Of a stretch of 11,882 bases of DNA, positions 1 to 8,980 are shown one piece after another (the stretch's first letter is position 1; each line of letters opens with the position of its first letter). The notes below the pieces were generated by a model. It saw nothing but the letters and a program-made list of their open reading frames with translations. It ran no database searches and was not told where the DNA came from. The translations under genes and the position numbers were made by a program. Origin of the DNA: Caldilinea sp. (GTDB lineage: Bacteria; Chloroflexota; Anaerolineae; Caldilineales; Caldilineaceae); the NCBI GenBank assembly GCA_025055055.1, contig JANWYX010000073.1, positions 1-11,882 on the forward strand, read 5' to 3'.

Positions 1-83
1 TCGCCATCGGCCGCAACATCTTCCAGGCCGACGACCCAACGGCCATGACCGCAGCCGTGGCGCGGCTGGTGCATGGAGAATAA
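1..83 (+). CDS. C-terminal end of a DhnA/FbaB-type class I aldolase (partial)
   Basis: Only the last 27 codons are in the window; the reading frame begins at base 3 and stops with TAA at 81-83. The visible tail reads GRNIFQADDPTAMTAAVARL followed by VHGE. The 'GRNIFQ...P..M..A...LVH' ending is characteristic of the DeoC/LacD-like class I aldolases (DhnA, FbaB and LsrF relatives), where the Gly-Arg-Asn segment lies near the phosphate-binding end of the TIM barrel. The gene converges on the transporter operon, with 28 bp between the two stop codons and no clear hairpin between them. A sugar-phosphate aldolase beside a sugar import operon fits, but the substrate is unknown and the family call rests on a short tail. 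Confidence 0.7.
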   Translation, partial: AIGRNIFQADDPTAMTAAVARLVHGE

Positions 84-111
84 TGCGCTATAGATAGGAC
101 CTTGCATTTTT

Positions 112-957
112 TCACCCCTTCAATCCGGTCATGGAGACGCCCTGAATAAAATGGCGCTGCAGGGCGAAGAAAAATAGAATCGGCGGCAGCGCAGCGATGG
201 TGGCGGCCGCCATGCTGGGGCCATACGCCTGCACCGTCTGCGCCAAGCCGGGGCGCAGTGTCAAGAACTGCGCGATGCCGACGGCCAGCGGACGAGCGGC
301 GTCGCTGCGCGTGGCGATCAACGGCCAGAAGAAGGCGTTCCAGGCGCTCAGGAAGGTGACGATCGCCACCGCCAGCAACGCCGGCCGCGCCAGCGGCAAC
401 ACCACCCGCGCCCAAATTTGCCAGTCGTTGGCGCCGTCGACGCGCGCAGCGTCCTCCAACTCGCCTGGAATGCTCAGGAAGAATTGCCGCATAAGAAAGA
501 CGCCGGTCACATTGGCGCCCACCGGCAAGATCAGCGCTGCATAGGTGTCGACCAACCCCAGGTTGGCGAAGATAAGAAACAGAGGGATGACCGTGATCTG
601 CAACGGCACGAAGAGCATGGAAAGGATCACGGCGAAGAGCGCGTCGCGGCCGGTAAACTCCATGCGTGCCAATGCATAGCCGGCCAGCGAATCCAGCAAC
701 AGCACCAGCAGCGTGGCTGCCGTCGCCACGACGACGCTGTTGATCAGCCAGCGCCAGAGGGCGTGCCGGCTCAGCACGGCTTGAAAATGTTCCAGGGTGG
801 GCGGATCGGGGATCCAGCGAATCTGCGTGGTTAGAATTTGTAACTCCGGTTTAAAGGCTGTGGAAATCATCCATGCCACCGGCGCCATCATCACCACAAC
901 TATTGTCGTCAGAACGGCGTACCATAGAGCTGCTATGATTGCGTTTCTTCGCCGCAT
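112..957 (-). CDS. carbohydrate ABC transporter permease, MalG-like (CUT1)
   Basis: This is the second membrane subunit of a binding-protein-dependent sugar importer. The 281-residue protein opens with a short basic segment (MRRRN) and a hydrophobic helix, and carries further membrane segments throughout. It contains the cytoplasmic EAA loop, ELEDAARVDGANDW followed about ten residues later by LPLARP (roughly residues 166-192), which docks onto the ATPase. The length is typical of MalG/UgpE proteins. The ATG at 957 is preferred over a TTG at 990, because GGGAG sits 8 bases upstream of the ATG and the TTG start would only add a non-conserved, charged 11-residue extension. The gene starts 29 bp after the stop of the other permease, so the two are co-transcribed. 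It is the last gene of the operon. No ATPase gene lies in the window, so a shared MsmK/MalK-type ATPase elsewhere is presumably used. Confidence 0.93.
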   Translation of the reverse strand: MRRRNAIIAALWYAVLTTIVVVMMAPVAWMISTAFKPELQILTTQIRWIPDPPTLEHFQAVLSRHALWRWLINSVVVATAATLLVLLLDSLAGYALARMEFTGRDALFAVILSMLFVPLQITVIPLFLIFANLGLVDTYAALILPVGANVTGVFLMRQFFLSIPGELEDAARVDGANDWQIWARVVLPLARPALLAVAIVTFLSAWNAFFWPLIATRSDAARPLAVGIAQFLTLRPGLAQTVQAYGPSMAAATIAALPPILFFFALQRHFIQGVSMTGLKG

Positions 958-986
958 CTTGTTTTCTCCCGAGCGAAAGAGCCGAG

Positions 987-1889
987 TCAATAGATGCTCT
1001 CCAGTCCACGGCGGTACGCACGCGTCTGGATTAAGGCAACAATCACCAAAACTACGAACATCACCATCGCCACGGCCGAGCCGTAGCCGAACTTGAAAAA
1101 CTGAAACGCGGTCGTGTACACGTATTGCACCATCGTCAAGGTGCTGGTGCCGGGCCCACCGCTCGTCATCACATAAACGAGATCAAAGACTTGAAAGGTG
1201 TTAATGATGGTCAACATGAGGACGAGGAACGCGGTTGGAGCCAGCAGCGGCAGCGTAAGGCTCCAAAAGCTGCGCCAGGCATTGGCGCCGTCGATGCGCG
1301 CCGCCTCGTAAAGTTCCGTCGGAATGTCCTGCAAGCCGGCCAGAAAGAGCACCGTATTGTACCCCACCATCGACCACACTGCAGCCAGAACCAGCCCTAG
1401 CATTGCCCAGCTTGGGCTGACCAGCCACGGAATCTGTCGCCCCAGCAGCACGTTGAGCAGTCCGAAATCCTTCTCCAAAATCCACGTCCATAGCACGCCG
1501 ACGACGGTGGGCATGATGACGTAGGGTGTGAAAACGGCCACACGGCCCAGTCCTCGCCCCCGATGCGGTTGATTCAAGAAGAGGGCGAAGGCAAGGCCCA
1601 GACCCACAAGCGCAGGCACGGCCATCGCCGTGAAGAGGGCGGTGTTGGTGAGTGCATCGCGAAAGCGTGGATCGACAAAAAGCGCCTGATAATTCGCCAG
1701 ACCCACCCATTGCGGGACGCCGACCGCGCTCCAGTTCGTGAACGAGATGGCCAGGCCGATCAACGAAGGGAATAGCCGCAGCGAGACAAACAGAAACAGA
1801 TAGGGCGCCAGAAAGAGAAAGGGCGTCCAGTAGATGCGTTTGCGCGCAGCGACGCGCGCTTGAAAACCGGTAGGAGCCAGAATGCGCAT
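987..1889 (-). CDS. carbohydrate ABC transporter permease, MalF/UgpA-like (CUT1)
   Basis: This is the first membrane subunit of the sugar importer. The 300-residue protein has a basic N-terminus (residues 10-20), then a first helix around WTPFLFLAPYLFLFVSL, the typical 'SFTNW' after it, and about six hydrophobic segments in all. The EAA motif is at about residues 191-218 (ELYEAARIDGANAW ... LPLLAP). The segment FDLVYVMTSGGPGTST near residue 235 is the usual 'TxGGP' loop of MalF/UgpA permeases. The ATG at 1889 has GGAG five bases upstream. The gene follows the binding-protein gene after an 80-bp gap that contains a stem-loop. Family and role are secure; the sugar specificity is not visible in a permease. 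Confidence 0.94.
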   Translation of the reverse strand: MRILAPTGFQARVAARKRIYWTPFLFLAPYLFLFVSLRLFPSLIGLAISFTNWSAVGVPQWVGLANYQALFVDPRFRDALTNTALFTAMAVPALVGLGLAFALFLNQPHRGRGLGRVAVFTPYVIMPTVVGVLWTWILEKDFGLLNVLLGRQIPWLVSPSWAMLGLVLAAVWSMVGYNTVLFLAGLQDIPTELYEAARIDGANAWRSFWSLTLPLLAPTAFLVLMLTIINTFQVFDLVYVMTSGGPGTSTLTMVQYVYTTAFQFFKFGYGSAVAMVMFVVLVIVALIQTRAYRRGLESIY

Positions 1890-1909
1890 GGCTTCTCCGT
1901 CAGGCTTGG

Positions 1910-1946
1910 GCGAAGGTCTGGCACTTGCAATTTACCAGACCTTCGC
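1910..1946 (-). promoter_or_regulatory. intercistronic stem-loop between binding-protein and permease genes
   Basis: Bases 1910-1921 (GCGAAGGTCTGG) pair perfectly with 1935-1946 (CCAGACCTTCGC), giving a 12-bp stem with a 13-nt loop. It begins 23 bp after the stop codon of the binding-protein gene. No T-run follows on the minus strand, so it is not a classical terminator. Stem-loops at this place in sugar ABC operons (malE-malF is the known case) stabilise the upstream message, or partly block transcription, so that binding protein outnumbers permease. That role is inferred here from position. Confidence 0.7.
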
Positions 1947-1969
1947 GCACGACGAACGAAACAGAGTGT

Positions 1970-3331
<1,362 letters not shown>

Positions 3332-3378
3332 AGCTCCCTCCTTTGCATGACACACGTTCTCACCATTGTTCTGTTTAT

Positions 3379-4281
3379 TTATATGGGCTCTGCTTTGGGC
3401 AAGAGCGCCTGCAGCGCATGCCAACATCGCTCAACGGCCTCCTCTTCGACCGGCAAAAGAGGCGGCCGCACCGAGCCGAGCTCCACCCCGCGACGGGCGA
3501 GCAACGCCTTGTAGAGCGCCAGATTGCCGCCGTCACCCATCAATGTGCGCGCAGCGTCGAGTTTGGCCTGCCATTTGCGCGCTTCTCCAACGTCGCCCGC
3601 CAGGGCTGCGCGATGCAATCTCACCACAATTTCCGGAACGACGTTGGCGTTGCCGGAAACTGCGCCGTCGACGCCCGATGCCACCGCCGCCAAAATCAAG
3701 CCATCACTCCCCACAAAGGTGTTGAACTGCCCGTTGCGCATCCTCGTGCAGGCGATCAGGTTTTCCAATGCGCCGCTGCTGTCTTTGATGCCCACGATGT
3801 TCGGAAAGCGTTCGACGAGCCGCCGCACCAGGTCTGTGCGCAGCCAGTTGTTACTGACGGCGGGAAAGTTGTAGAGATAGAGAGGAAAATCCTCACAGGC
3901 TTCGGCGACCGCAGCGAAATGGCGGAAGAGCGCTTCGGTGCTATGTGCATAGTAGTAGGGAGCAATCAACGCTGCGGCGTCTGCGCCTGCGCTGTGGGCA
4001 TGCAGCGTCAGCTCAATGCTTTCCGCAGTGGTCACCGCTCCGGTCTGTACGATCACGGGGCGCCGGCCCGCGACGACGGCGACGGTCGCCTCGCACAGCG
4101 CCTTGCGTTCGGCAGTGTTGAGCAGCGGGCCCTCTCCGGTGCTGCCGCCGACGAACAACCCTGCGACCCCGCGCTCCATCAAGAAATTCACCAGAGTGGG
4201 CAGCGCGTCTACGTTGAGCGCGCCGTCCGGCATCATCGGCGTCAAAATGGGAACGACGACGCCTTGAATGCGAAAATTCAT
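3379..4281 (-). CDS. dihydrodipicolinate synthase family aldolase (DapA/NanA/KDG-aldolase superfamily)
   Basis: This is a 300-residue TIM-barrel class I aldolase/lyase that forms a Schiff base with a 2-keto acid such as pyruvate. Seen in the sequence: the carboxylate-binding loop GGSTGEGPLL (residues 45-54), the proton-relay tyrosine in YLYNFPAVS (Tyr137) and the Schiff-base lysine in IVGIKDSSG (Lys166). The spacing is standard and the length is normal. The YNFP and GIKD signatures look more like the 2-keto-3-deoxy-sugar-acid aldolase (YagE/KDG) branches than like housekeeping DapA or typical NanA, but sialate lyase cannot be excluded. The ATG at 4281 has GGAGG seven bases upstream and overlaps the TGA of the preceding gene as ATGA, so translation is probably coupled. 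The neighbours (sialidase-like protein, sugar importer) point to sugar-acid catabolism rather than lysine synthesis. Confidence 0.9.
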   Translation of the reverse strand: MNFRIQGVVVPILTPMMPDGALNVDALPTLVNFLMERGVAGLFVGGSTGEGPLLNTAERKALCEATVAVVAGRRPVIVQTGAVTTAESIELTLHAHSAGADAAALIAPYYYAHSTEALFRHFAAVAEACEDFPLYLYNFPAVSNNWLRTDLVRRLVERFPNIVGIKDSSGALENLIACTRMRNGQFNTFVGSDGLILAAVASGVDGAVSGNANVVPEIVVRLHRAALAGDVGEARKWQAKLDAARTLMGDGGNLALYKALLARRGVELGSVRPPLLPVEEEAVERCWHALQALLPKAEPI

Positions 4282-5227
4282 GTGGCTTCCTCCAGCCATG
4301 CTTCGTCGAAAGAAACGTGTTGAATGTGCCGACGACGATAGGTGTAGACGAGATGAATGTCATGAGTGCGCGTCTGCAGCAACGTCGGATATGAGAACTC
4401 GTACGCTTCGTCCTCCAGAATGCGCGGCGGGCGCCAGTCTTCCCGGAGTGAGGCCACCGCCAGCGCCAGGGGGGTGCGCCGCTCTGCGCTGGGGTTATAC
4501 GCCAGCAGCAGTCGATCCGAATGCAGACGCAGCAGGTCAATGCCGGAATTGGGATTCGGCAACGTCGTCGGTTCGGGCGTTTCCCAGTGTTCGCCGCCGT
4601 CGAAAGAGAACGTGCGCCAGATCACACCCCCACGGCCGCCTGTGCGCAGATAGGCGAGCAGGTGGCCCCCCTCAAGGTGAACCGGGCAGGGATGGATATT
4701 GCCCTGCGGCGTAACGATCGGCGCAGTCAAACGCCAGCTTTTGCCGTCATCGTCCGAAATCATCATGAGCGACTCCCAGCGGTTTTCGTCGTAGGCGGGG
4801 ATGATCGCCCGGCCGGGCAGAAGACAAAGGCGGCTGCGGAACATTAGCCCCGGATAGTCGAACAGGAGCTGCGGCGCACTCCACGTGCATCCCTCATCGG
4901 CAGAGCGCTGAAGAAACGGCAGTGCGCTGCGCCAGTCGCGCTCCTGGATGGCGTCGAAAAAAAGCCAAAGCTCACCGTCCTGGCGCACCCAGAAGACGGG
5001 CTGCCCCAGCGCCTTGCCCTCCATTACGGCCAGCGGTTGCGGCTTGCTCCAACATTCTCGACGCAGGTCGTAGCGAGCGGTGAGCAGAATCTGATCCGGC
5101 GCCGTCTCATAGGAGCCGCCGAACCAGGCGGCGATCAGGTCGCCGTTCGGCAGCTCGGCGAGAGTGGCGCAGTGCGCCATCGGATAATCGGCCGGTTGCG
5201 TGAAGATCGGTTGTGTTTTGAAGCGCA

Positions 5228-5228
<1 letters not shown>
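4278..5228 (-). CDS. BNR/Asp-box sialidase-like protein (COG4692-type, predicted glycan-cleaving beta-propeller)
   Basis: The 316-residue protein has no signal peptide, so it should act in the cytoplasm on imported sugar. It begins in the manner of the predicted-neuraminidase family, with YPMAHCATLAELPNGDL at residues 15-31 then AAWFGGSYE to residue 41. It carries three Asp boxes: SADEGCTW (109-116), SDDDGKSW (158-165) and SFDGGEHW (208-215). The later NPNSGIDLLRL and SYPTLLQ...HLVYTYRR blocks are also typical of the family. The FRIP/YRIP motif of classical sialidases is absent, so sialidase activity should not be assumed; related propellers are known as rhamnosidases and uronate lyases. The start at 5228 shares one base with the regulator's stop (TAATG), with a GGTGGAG purine run just upstream. 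The in-frame extension to 5423 is only the shadow of the regulator gene. Glycosidase or lyase activity is inferred. Confidence 0.85.
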
Positions 5229-6010
<782 letters not shown>

Positions 6011-6037
6011 GATGGCGACGTTTATTCTATAATGATG

Positions 6038-6051
6038 AACAAAATTTTGTT
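6038..6051. promoter_or_regulatory. perfect palindrome, candidate IclR operator
   Basis: AACAAAATTTTGTT is a perfect 14-bp palindrome 27 bp before the regulator's start codon. It is further flanked by an inverted pair ATTCTAT (6024-6030) and ATAGAAT (6054-6060), spaced asymmetrically about the palindrome. IclR-family operators are short AT-rich palindromes of about this size next to the regulator gene. Binding by the adjacent protein is inferred, not shown. Confidence 0.6.
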
Positions 6052-6070
6052 ATATAGAATTAGTGTCCAT

Positions 6071-6097
6071 AGTATATAATACAATGGAAAATGTCAA
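6071..6097 (-). promoter_or_regulatory. sigma-70-type promoter of the iclR-led operon
   Basis: On the minus strand there is a perfect -35 TTGACA (6097-6092), then TATACT (6076-6071) 15 bp later, or TACTAT (6074-6069) at the ideal 17 bp. Transcription would begin near 6064-6062, which places the palindrome at 6038-6051 just inside the transcript, a road-block position. A second, weaker candidate is ATAACA (6053-6048) with TAGAAT (6029-6024) at 18 bp spacing. That would put the palindrome between its two boxes and give an almost leaderless message, which would fit the missing ribosome-binding site. A TATAAT on the plus strand at 6075-6080 could serve rightward transcription, but no good -35 accompanies it. 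Confidence 0.55.
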
Positions 6098-6128
6098 GAG
6101 CCGAAGGACCAAAAAAGCGTCTTGTCGA

Positions 6129-6164
6129 GAAGGAAGGCTACCCGAGGCAAACCCCCCTTCCTTC
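6129..6164 (+). other. 9-bp stem-loop
   Basis: GAAGGAAGG (6129-6137) pairs perfectly with CCTTCCTTC (6156-6164) around an 18-nt loop. It is a simple purine/pyrimidine stem, so chance is possible. The strand is given as plus only because the larger stem-loop downstream favours that direction. Confidence 0.35.
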
Positions 6165-6213
6165 AAACTTCAAAAAGATGAAAAAACAGATCGGGGTTGC
6201 ACAAGGGACGTCG

Positions 6214-6253
6214 TGCATCGTCCTGGAAGCTCTAAAGCTTCCGGGATGGTGCA
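6214..6253 (+). other. 18-bp stem-loop, possible part of a structured RNA
   Basis: Arm TGCATCGTCCTGGAAGCT (6214-6231) folds onto AGCTTCCGGGATGGTGCA (6236-6253) with the 4-nt loop CTAA. Fifteen pairs are Watson-Crick. The other three (6218/6249, 6220/6247, 6224/6243) are T-G or G-T, that is, G-U pairs in a rightward transcript but A-C mismatches in a leftward one. G6213-T6254 could add another wobble pair. No T-run follows, so it is not a simple terminator. It could also be an inverted-repeat relic of a mobile element. Confidence 0.5.
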
Positions 6254-6487
6254 TACCTGCTCTATTGGGGTTGTCCGTAGGGATGGGGGGCCCCGTGGTG
6301 CGCACGTCGGAATTTTATCCAGGCCTAGTTTTTCTATCGCCTTTCCACAAGAGGCAAATCGATCACATCGGTAGGAGTATTCTTTCGTGCATCTTTGTAT
6401 CAGAAGACCAGGACGAGGATGTTGTCGTTTTCTCGGGCGCTGTCATCTCTGAACCGTTTGCAGGAAAGGCCGGTGGAAGACGCATGT

Positions 6488-6662
6488 TCAATCGTAGGCA
6501 CCGTTGGCCGGCACACCGCCGCTATCAAGCCGGCCCTGATAAGGTGAACGCGGGGCCGGTGACGGCCTGCGGCGCGTTTTGCGCCTGGCTGGTCTGAAAC
6601 GCGTTCGCCAGGCTGATGATCAGCGCCGCGGCAATGGAAGCGAAAGAGGGTCGAGATGGCAT
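6488..6662 (-). pseudogene. frameshifted N-terminal remnant of a secreted protein ('AFTxxGRL...PANGxYD' type)
   Basis: An ATG at 6662 with AGGAG six bases upstream opens a 45-codon frame that encodes a signal peptide (MPSRPSFASIAAALIISLAN...AQA-like region) followed by NAPQAVTGPAFTLSGPA and a stop at 6525-6527. If one G is removed from the GGG run read at 6536-6534, the frame continues as SGRLDSGGVPANGAYD before another stop at 6488-6490. That matches, from memory, the widespread start 'AFTYQGRLxxxGxPANGxYDxxF' of secreted proteins in Chloroflexota and others. The homology ends there, so only the first sixty or so residues remain. It lies 191 bp beyond the stop of the broken Asp-box gene; that gap holds only a weak 6-bp stem-loop (6739-6744 with 6759-6764) and no recognisable gene. 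Alternatively it is an intact tiny secreted peptide. Confidence 0.55.
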
Positions 6663-6853
6663 GGTGTGCTCCTTTTTCCGTTTCGTAGTCTTGCTAATGT
6701 GGTATAGGCCGCGTGCAGCCTTCGGACTCGAACGATGACCGGGCGGGTTTGGTCAGGAGCCCGGCCCGAGCGCGTGTTATTGGTGACGATGCGCCTCATT
6801 GCGCGCCTTCCGCAAAGGGGCGACAGGTCGTCGCTGTCCACAAGTGCCAACAA

Positions 6854-8907
6854 CTACCGGCCTCGTTGCACGAACGGCAGGAAGATCTTGCGATCGGGCG
6901 AGACACCGGATGATCGCAAGACGAACGCGCCGTCGCCGAAGGTTCCGGCGTAGACCGTGTCCGGTGACTGCGGGTTGATCGCCAATGTCCACACCAACGG
7001 GGTGCCACGAGGTCCCACCAGGCCGTCGTTGAGGGCGCTCCAGTTTGCGCCACCATCCGTACTGCGATAGATAGCGCCCAGATTGCGCAGACTGATGGAA
7101 GCATAGAGCGTGGCCGGCGCCTGCGGGTTGATCGCAATGTCGATGACGGGGATTCCAAACACCCGGTCGTTGGGCAAGCCGGTGTTGGCTGAGCTCCAGT
7201 TGGCACCGGCGTCGGTGCTCTTGTGAACGCCGTCGCCATAGGTGGCGGCATAGAGGGTGGCCGGCGTCTGCGGATCAATCCTCAGTGCCGAGATGCCGTC
7301 GCCGAGCGGGAAACGATTGTTGAGCATACTCCAACTGGCAGCTCCGTCTGTGCTCTTGAACACCCTGCCGTCCGCCGCAGCGTAGAGGGTATCCGGTGTT
7401 TGCGGATCAATTGCCAGCGCGGTGACGACCCTGCCGATGGTGATGCCTGTGCTCGCCTCGTTCCAATTGGCACCGCCGTCGGTTGTTTTGAAAACCTTCG
7501 CAGTCCTCCCGCCGACACTTGTTCCGGCATAGACGATGTCGGCGTTCTGCGGATGGACGGCCAGCGCGTAGAAGCTCACGTCGCCCAGAGAGCTGGTGAC
7601 CTCGCTCCAATTCGCTCCGCCATCGGTGCTCTTGAAGACGCCGCCAACGCCGCCCAGATACAGGGTCGCCGGCGCAGAGGGCGCGAGTACCAGTGCACTG
7701 AAGAACAGACTCACATTGTTCAGTCCGGTGGTGACAGGGCTCCAGGTTGCACCGCCGTCGGTGCTCTTGAAGACGCCGCTGCGTTCTGCGGCGGCGTAGA
7801 GCGTGGTAGGAGTCTGTGGGTCAATCGCCAGCTGACGGATGTCCAGCGTGTTCAGCCCTCGGCTGCTGGCGCTCCAAGAGCCACCGCTGTTTACGCTCTT
7901 GTACACACCAAGATGGGTGCCGGAGTACACGGTCGCTGAGGCTTGTGGGTTGATTACCAGAGCGCGAACGATGGTATTGGGGAATTCTGCGGTGGCCGGG
8001 CTCCAGGTTGCGCCGCCATCGGTGCTCTTGAGGACGTTTCCAGGGCGACCGCCTGCATACAAGGTTGTTGGGGATTGCGGAGCAATCGCCAGCGCGTAAA
8101 GCCCGTTCACCATAGCCACCACTGAGGGCGTATAGACCACGCTCCAGTTGGCACCGCCGTTGCTGCTCTTGAAGATCTGCCCTGTGTCGCTGGCCGCATA
8201 GAGCACATCTGGCGTCTGCGGATCGACCACGATGGCGTTGATGGTCCGCAGGGCGGGAAGGCCACTGTTGGCCGCGCTCCAGGTTGTGCCGCCGTCGGTG
8301 CTCTTGTAGACGCCGAAGGGGTGCCAGCATACAGTGTGTTAGGGCTCTGGGGATTCATTGCCAGCGCGTAAACAGATCGTTCGCCGCTGATGGGCAGTCC
8401 GGTGCCGGAATCGCTCCAGGTCGCTCCACCGTCGGTGCTCTTGTAAACGCCAGCGCCTCCGTTGAGCGCGGCGTAGATTGTAGTTGAGGACTGGGGGTCA
8501 ACTGCCAACGCTTTGACCTCGCTAAACGAGGGCAGCTCGACATTAGTCCAAGTTGCGCCACCATCGGTGCTCTTGTGCACTTGACCATAGCCGCCGGCAT
8601 ACACCGTTGAGGGCGTCTGCGGATCGATCGCCAGCGCAGTCAGGGGGATCGTTGTGCTGCCGGGGAGATGGATGCCGCTCTACGTAGCGCCGGCGTCGGT
8701 GCTTTTAAAGAGCATGTAATCTTCGGAGGCGGCGTACAGGGTGGTGGGCGTCGTGGGATCAACGGCCAGCGCGTAGACGATGCCGCCGTCCGGGCCGATC
8801 GGAGTCCAAGTCTGGCCTGCCGCCATTGCGTTCACCGGCCGGCCATCCATGAAGACCAGGAGCATGCTGACCAGCAGCGTCTGCCACAGTTTGCGCACGT
8901 CTCGCAT
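6854..8907 (-). pseudogene. secreted Asp-box (BNR/Ycf48-like) repeat protein, interrupted by an amber codon and a frameshift
   Basis: The start at 8907 has a strong AAGGAGG eight bases upstream and encodes a signal peptide (MRDVRKLWQTLLVSMLLVFM...NAMA/AG). The body is a tandem array of about 45-residue units built as 'DPQTPxTLYAG ... VFKSTDGGATWS', giving 13 Asp boxes and probably one or two beta-propellers like Ycf48 or sortilin. Two lesions break it. TAG at 8682-8680 replaces the Trp of the first Asp box (KSTDAGAT-stop), with homology continuing in frame. One base is missing in the CCCC run at 8321-8318, which shifts the frame after NTLYAGTP; the repeats resume in the new frame. Repaired, it would be about 684 residues. 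The C-terminus is RKIFLPFVQRGR, matching the tails of the two genes upstream. It lies 73 bp downstream of the mini-protein gene. Function unknown; sequencing error remains possible. Confidence 0.8.
6930..8770 (-). repeat. tandem Asp-box coding repeats (about 13 units)
   Basis: The recurring DNA core on the plus strand is a variant of 'ctccaggttgcaccgccgtc' followed by 'ggtgctcttgaagac', appearing about every 130-150 bp. It encodes the Asp box FKSTDGGATWS; between copies runs the DPQTPxTLYAG segment. The units are clearly related in DNA but not identical, so they arose by older duplication. They could support slippage or recombination. Confidence 0.85.
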
Positions 8908-8960
8908 GATAGAATCCTCCTTATGTCTTCGTAACGCGGAATTCACTTCGCAGCCTAACA

Positions 8961-8979
8961 TTTGCGCCGGACGCGCAAA
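8961..8979 (-). other. short stem-loop just after the mini-protein gene
   Basis: TTTGCGC (8961-8967) pairs perfectly with GCGCAAA (8973-8979) around a 5-nt loop. It begins two bases after the TGA of the 88-residue gene on the minus strand. The sequence after it (TGTTAGGCTGCG) is not T-rich, so it is at best a weak attenuator or an mRNA 3'-end stabiliser before the Asp-box gene. Confidence 0.4.
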
Positions 8980-8980
8980 C

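Larger units (their letters stand above)
6098..6487. other. 390-bp stretch without a convincing gene
   Basis: An open frame covers most of this stretch on the plus strand (ATG at 6091, stop at 6597), but it has no ribosome-binding site and an implausible composition. I recognise no protein similarity in any frame. The stretch contains the two stem-loops listed separately, a GGGGCCCC palindrome at 6287-6294 and a GTGCGCAC palindrome at 6298-6305. An A-rich segment lies at about 6171-6189 and a short T-run at 6329-6333. It may be non-coding RNA, decayed gene remains or a lost mobile element; nothing decides between these. Confidence 0.5.

Noticed and set aside
84..111. Bidirectional terminator between the converging genes at the left edge
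   Set aside because: Only a six-T run is present; no inverted repeat precedes it on either strand.
958..990. TTG start at 990 for the MalG-like permease
   Set aside because: It would overlap the previous stop, but the ATG at 957 has a good GGGAG at the right distance and gives the usual family length.
3332..3427. Longer N-terminus for the sugar-binding protein
   Set aside because: The strong AAAGGAGG and the lipoprotein signal fix the start at 3331; the extension lies in the intergenic gap and the aldolase gene.
3343..4323. 326-codon plus-strand open frame opposite the aldolase gene
   Set aside because: It is antisense to a gene with clear catalytic motifs; its translation is rich in His, Arg and Cys without domain features, typical of a GC-rich shadow frame.
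6091..6597. 168-codon plus-strand open frame
   Set aside because: No ribosome-binding site before the ATG, no recognisable motif, uneven composition, and its 3' part overlaps the better-supported secreted-protein remnant on the other strand.
6721..6740. tRNA T-arm-like sequence CGTTCGAGTCCG on the minus strand
   Set aside because: The five-base stem around TTCGAGT does not pair, and no acceptor or anticodon arm can be drawn around it.
6620..6853. 77-codon minus-strand frame between the Asp-box gene and the remnant
   Set aside because: It starts with TTG without a ribosome-binding site and overlaps the ribosome-binding site and signal peptide of the remnant in another frame.
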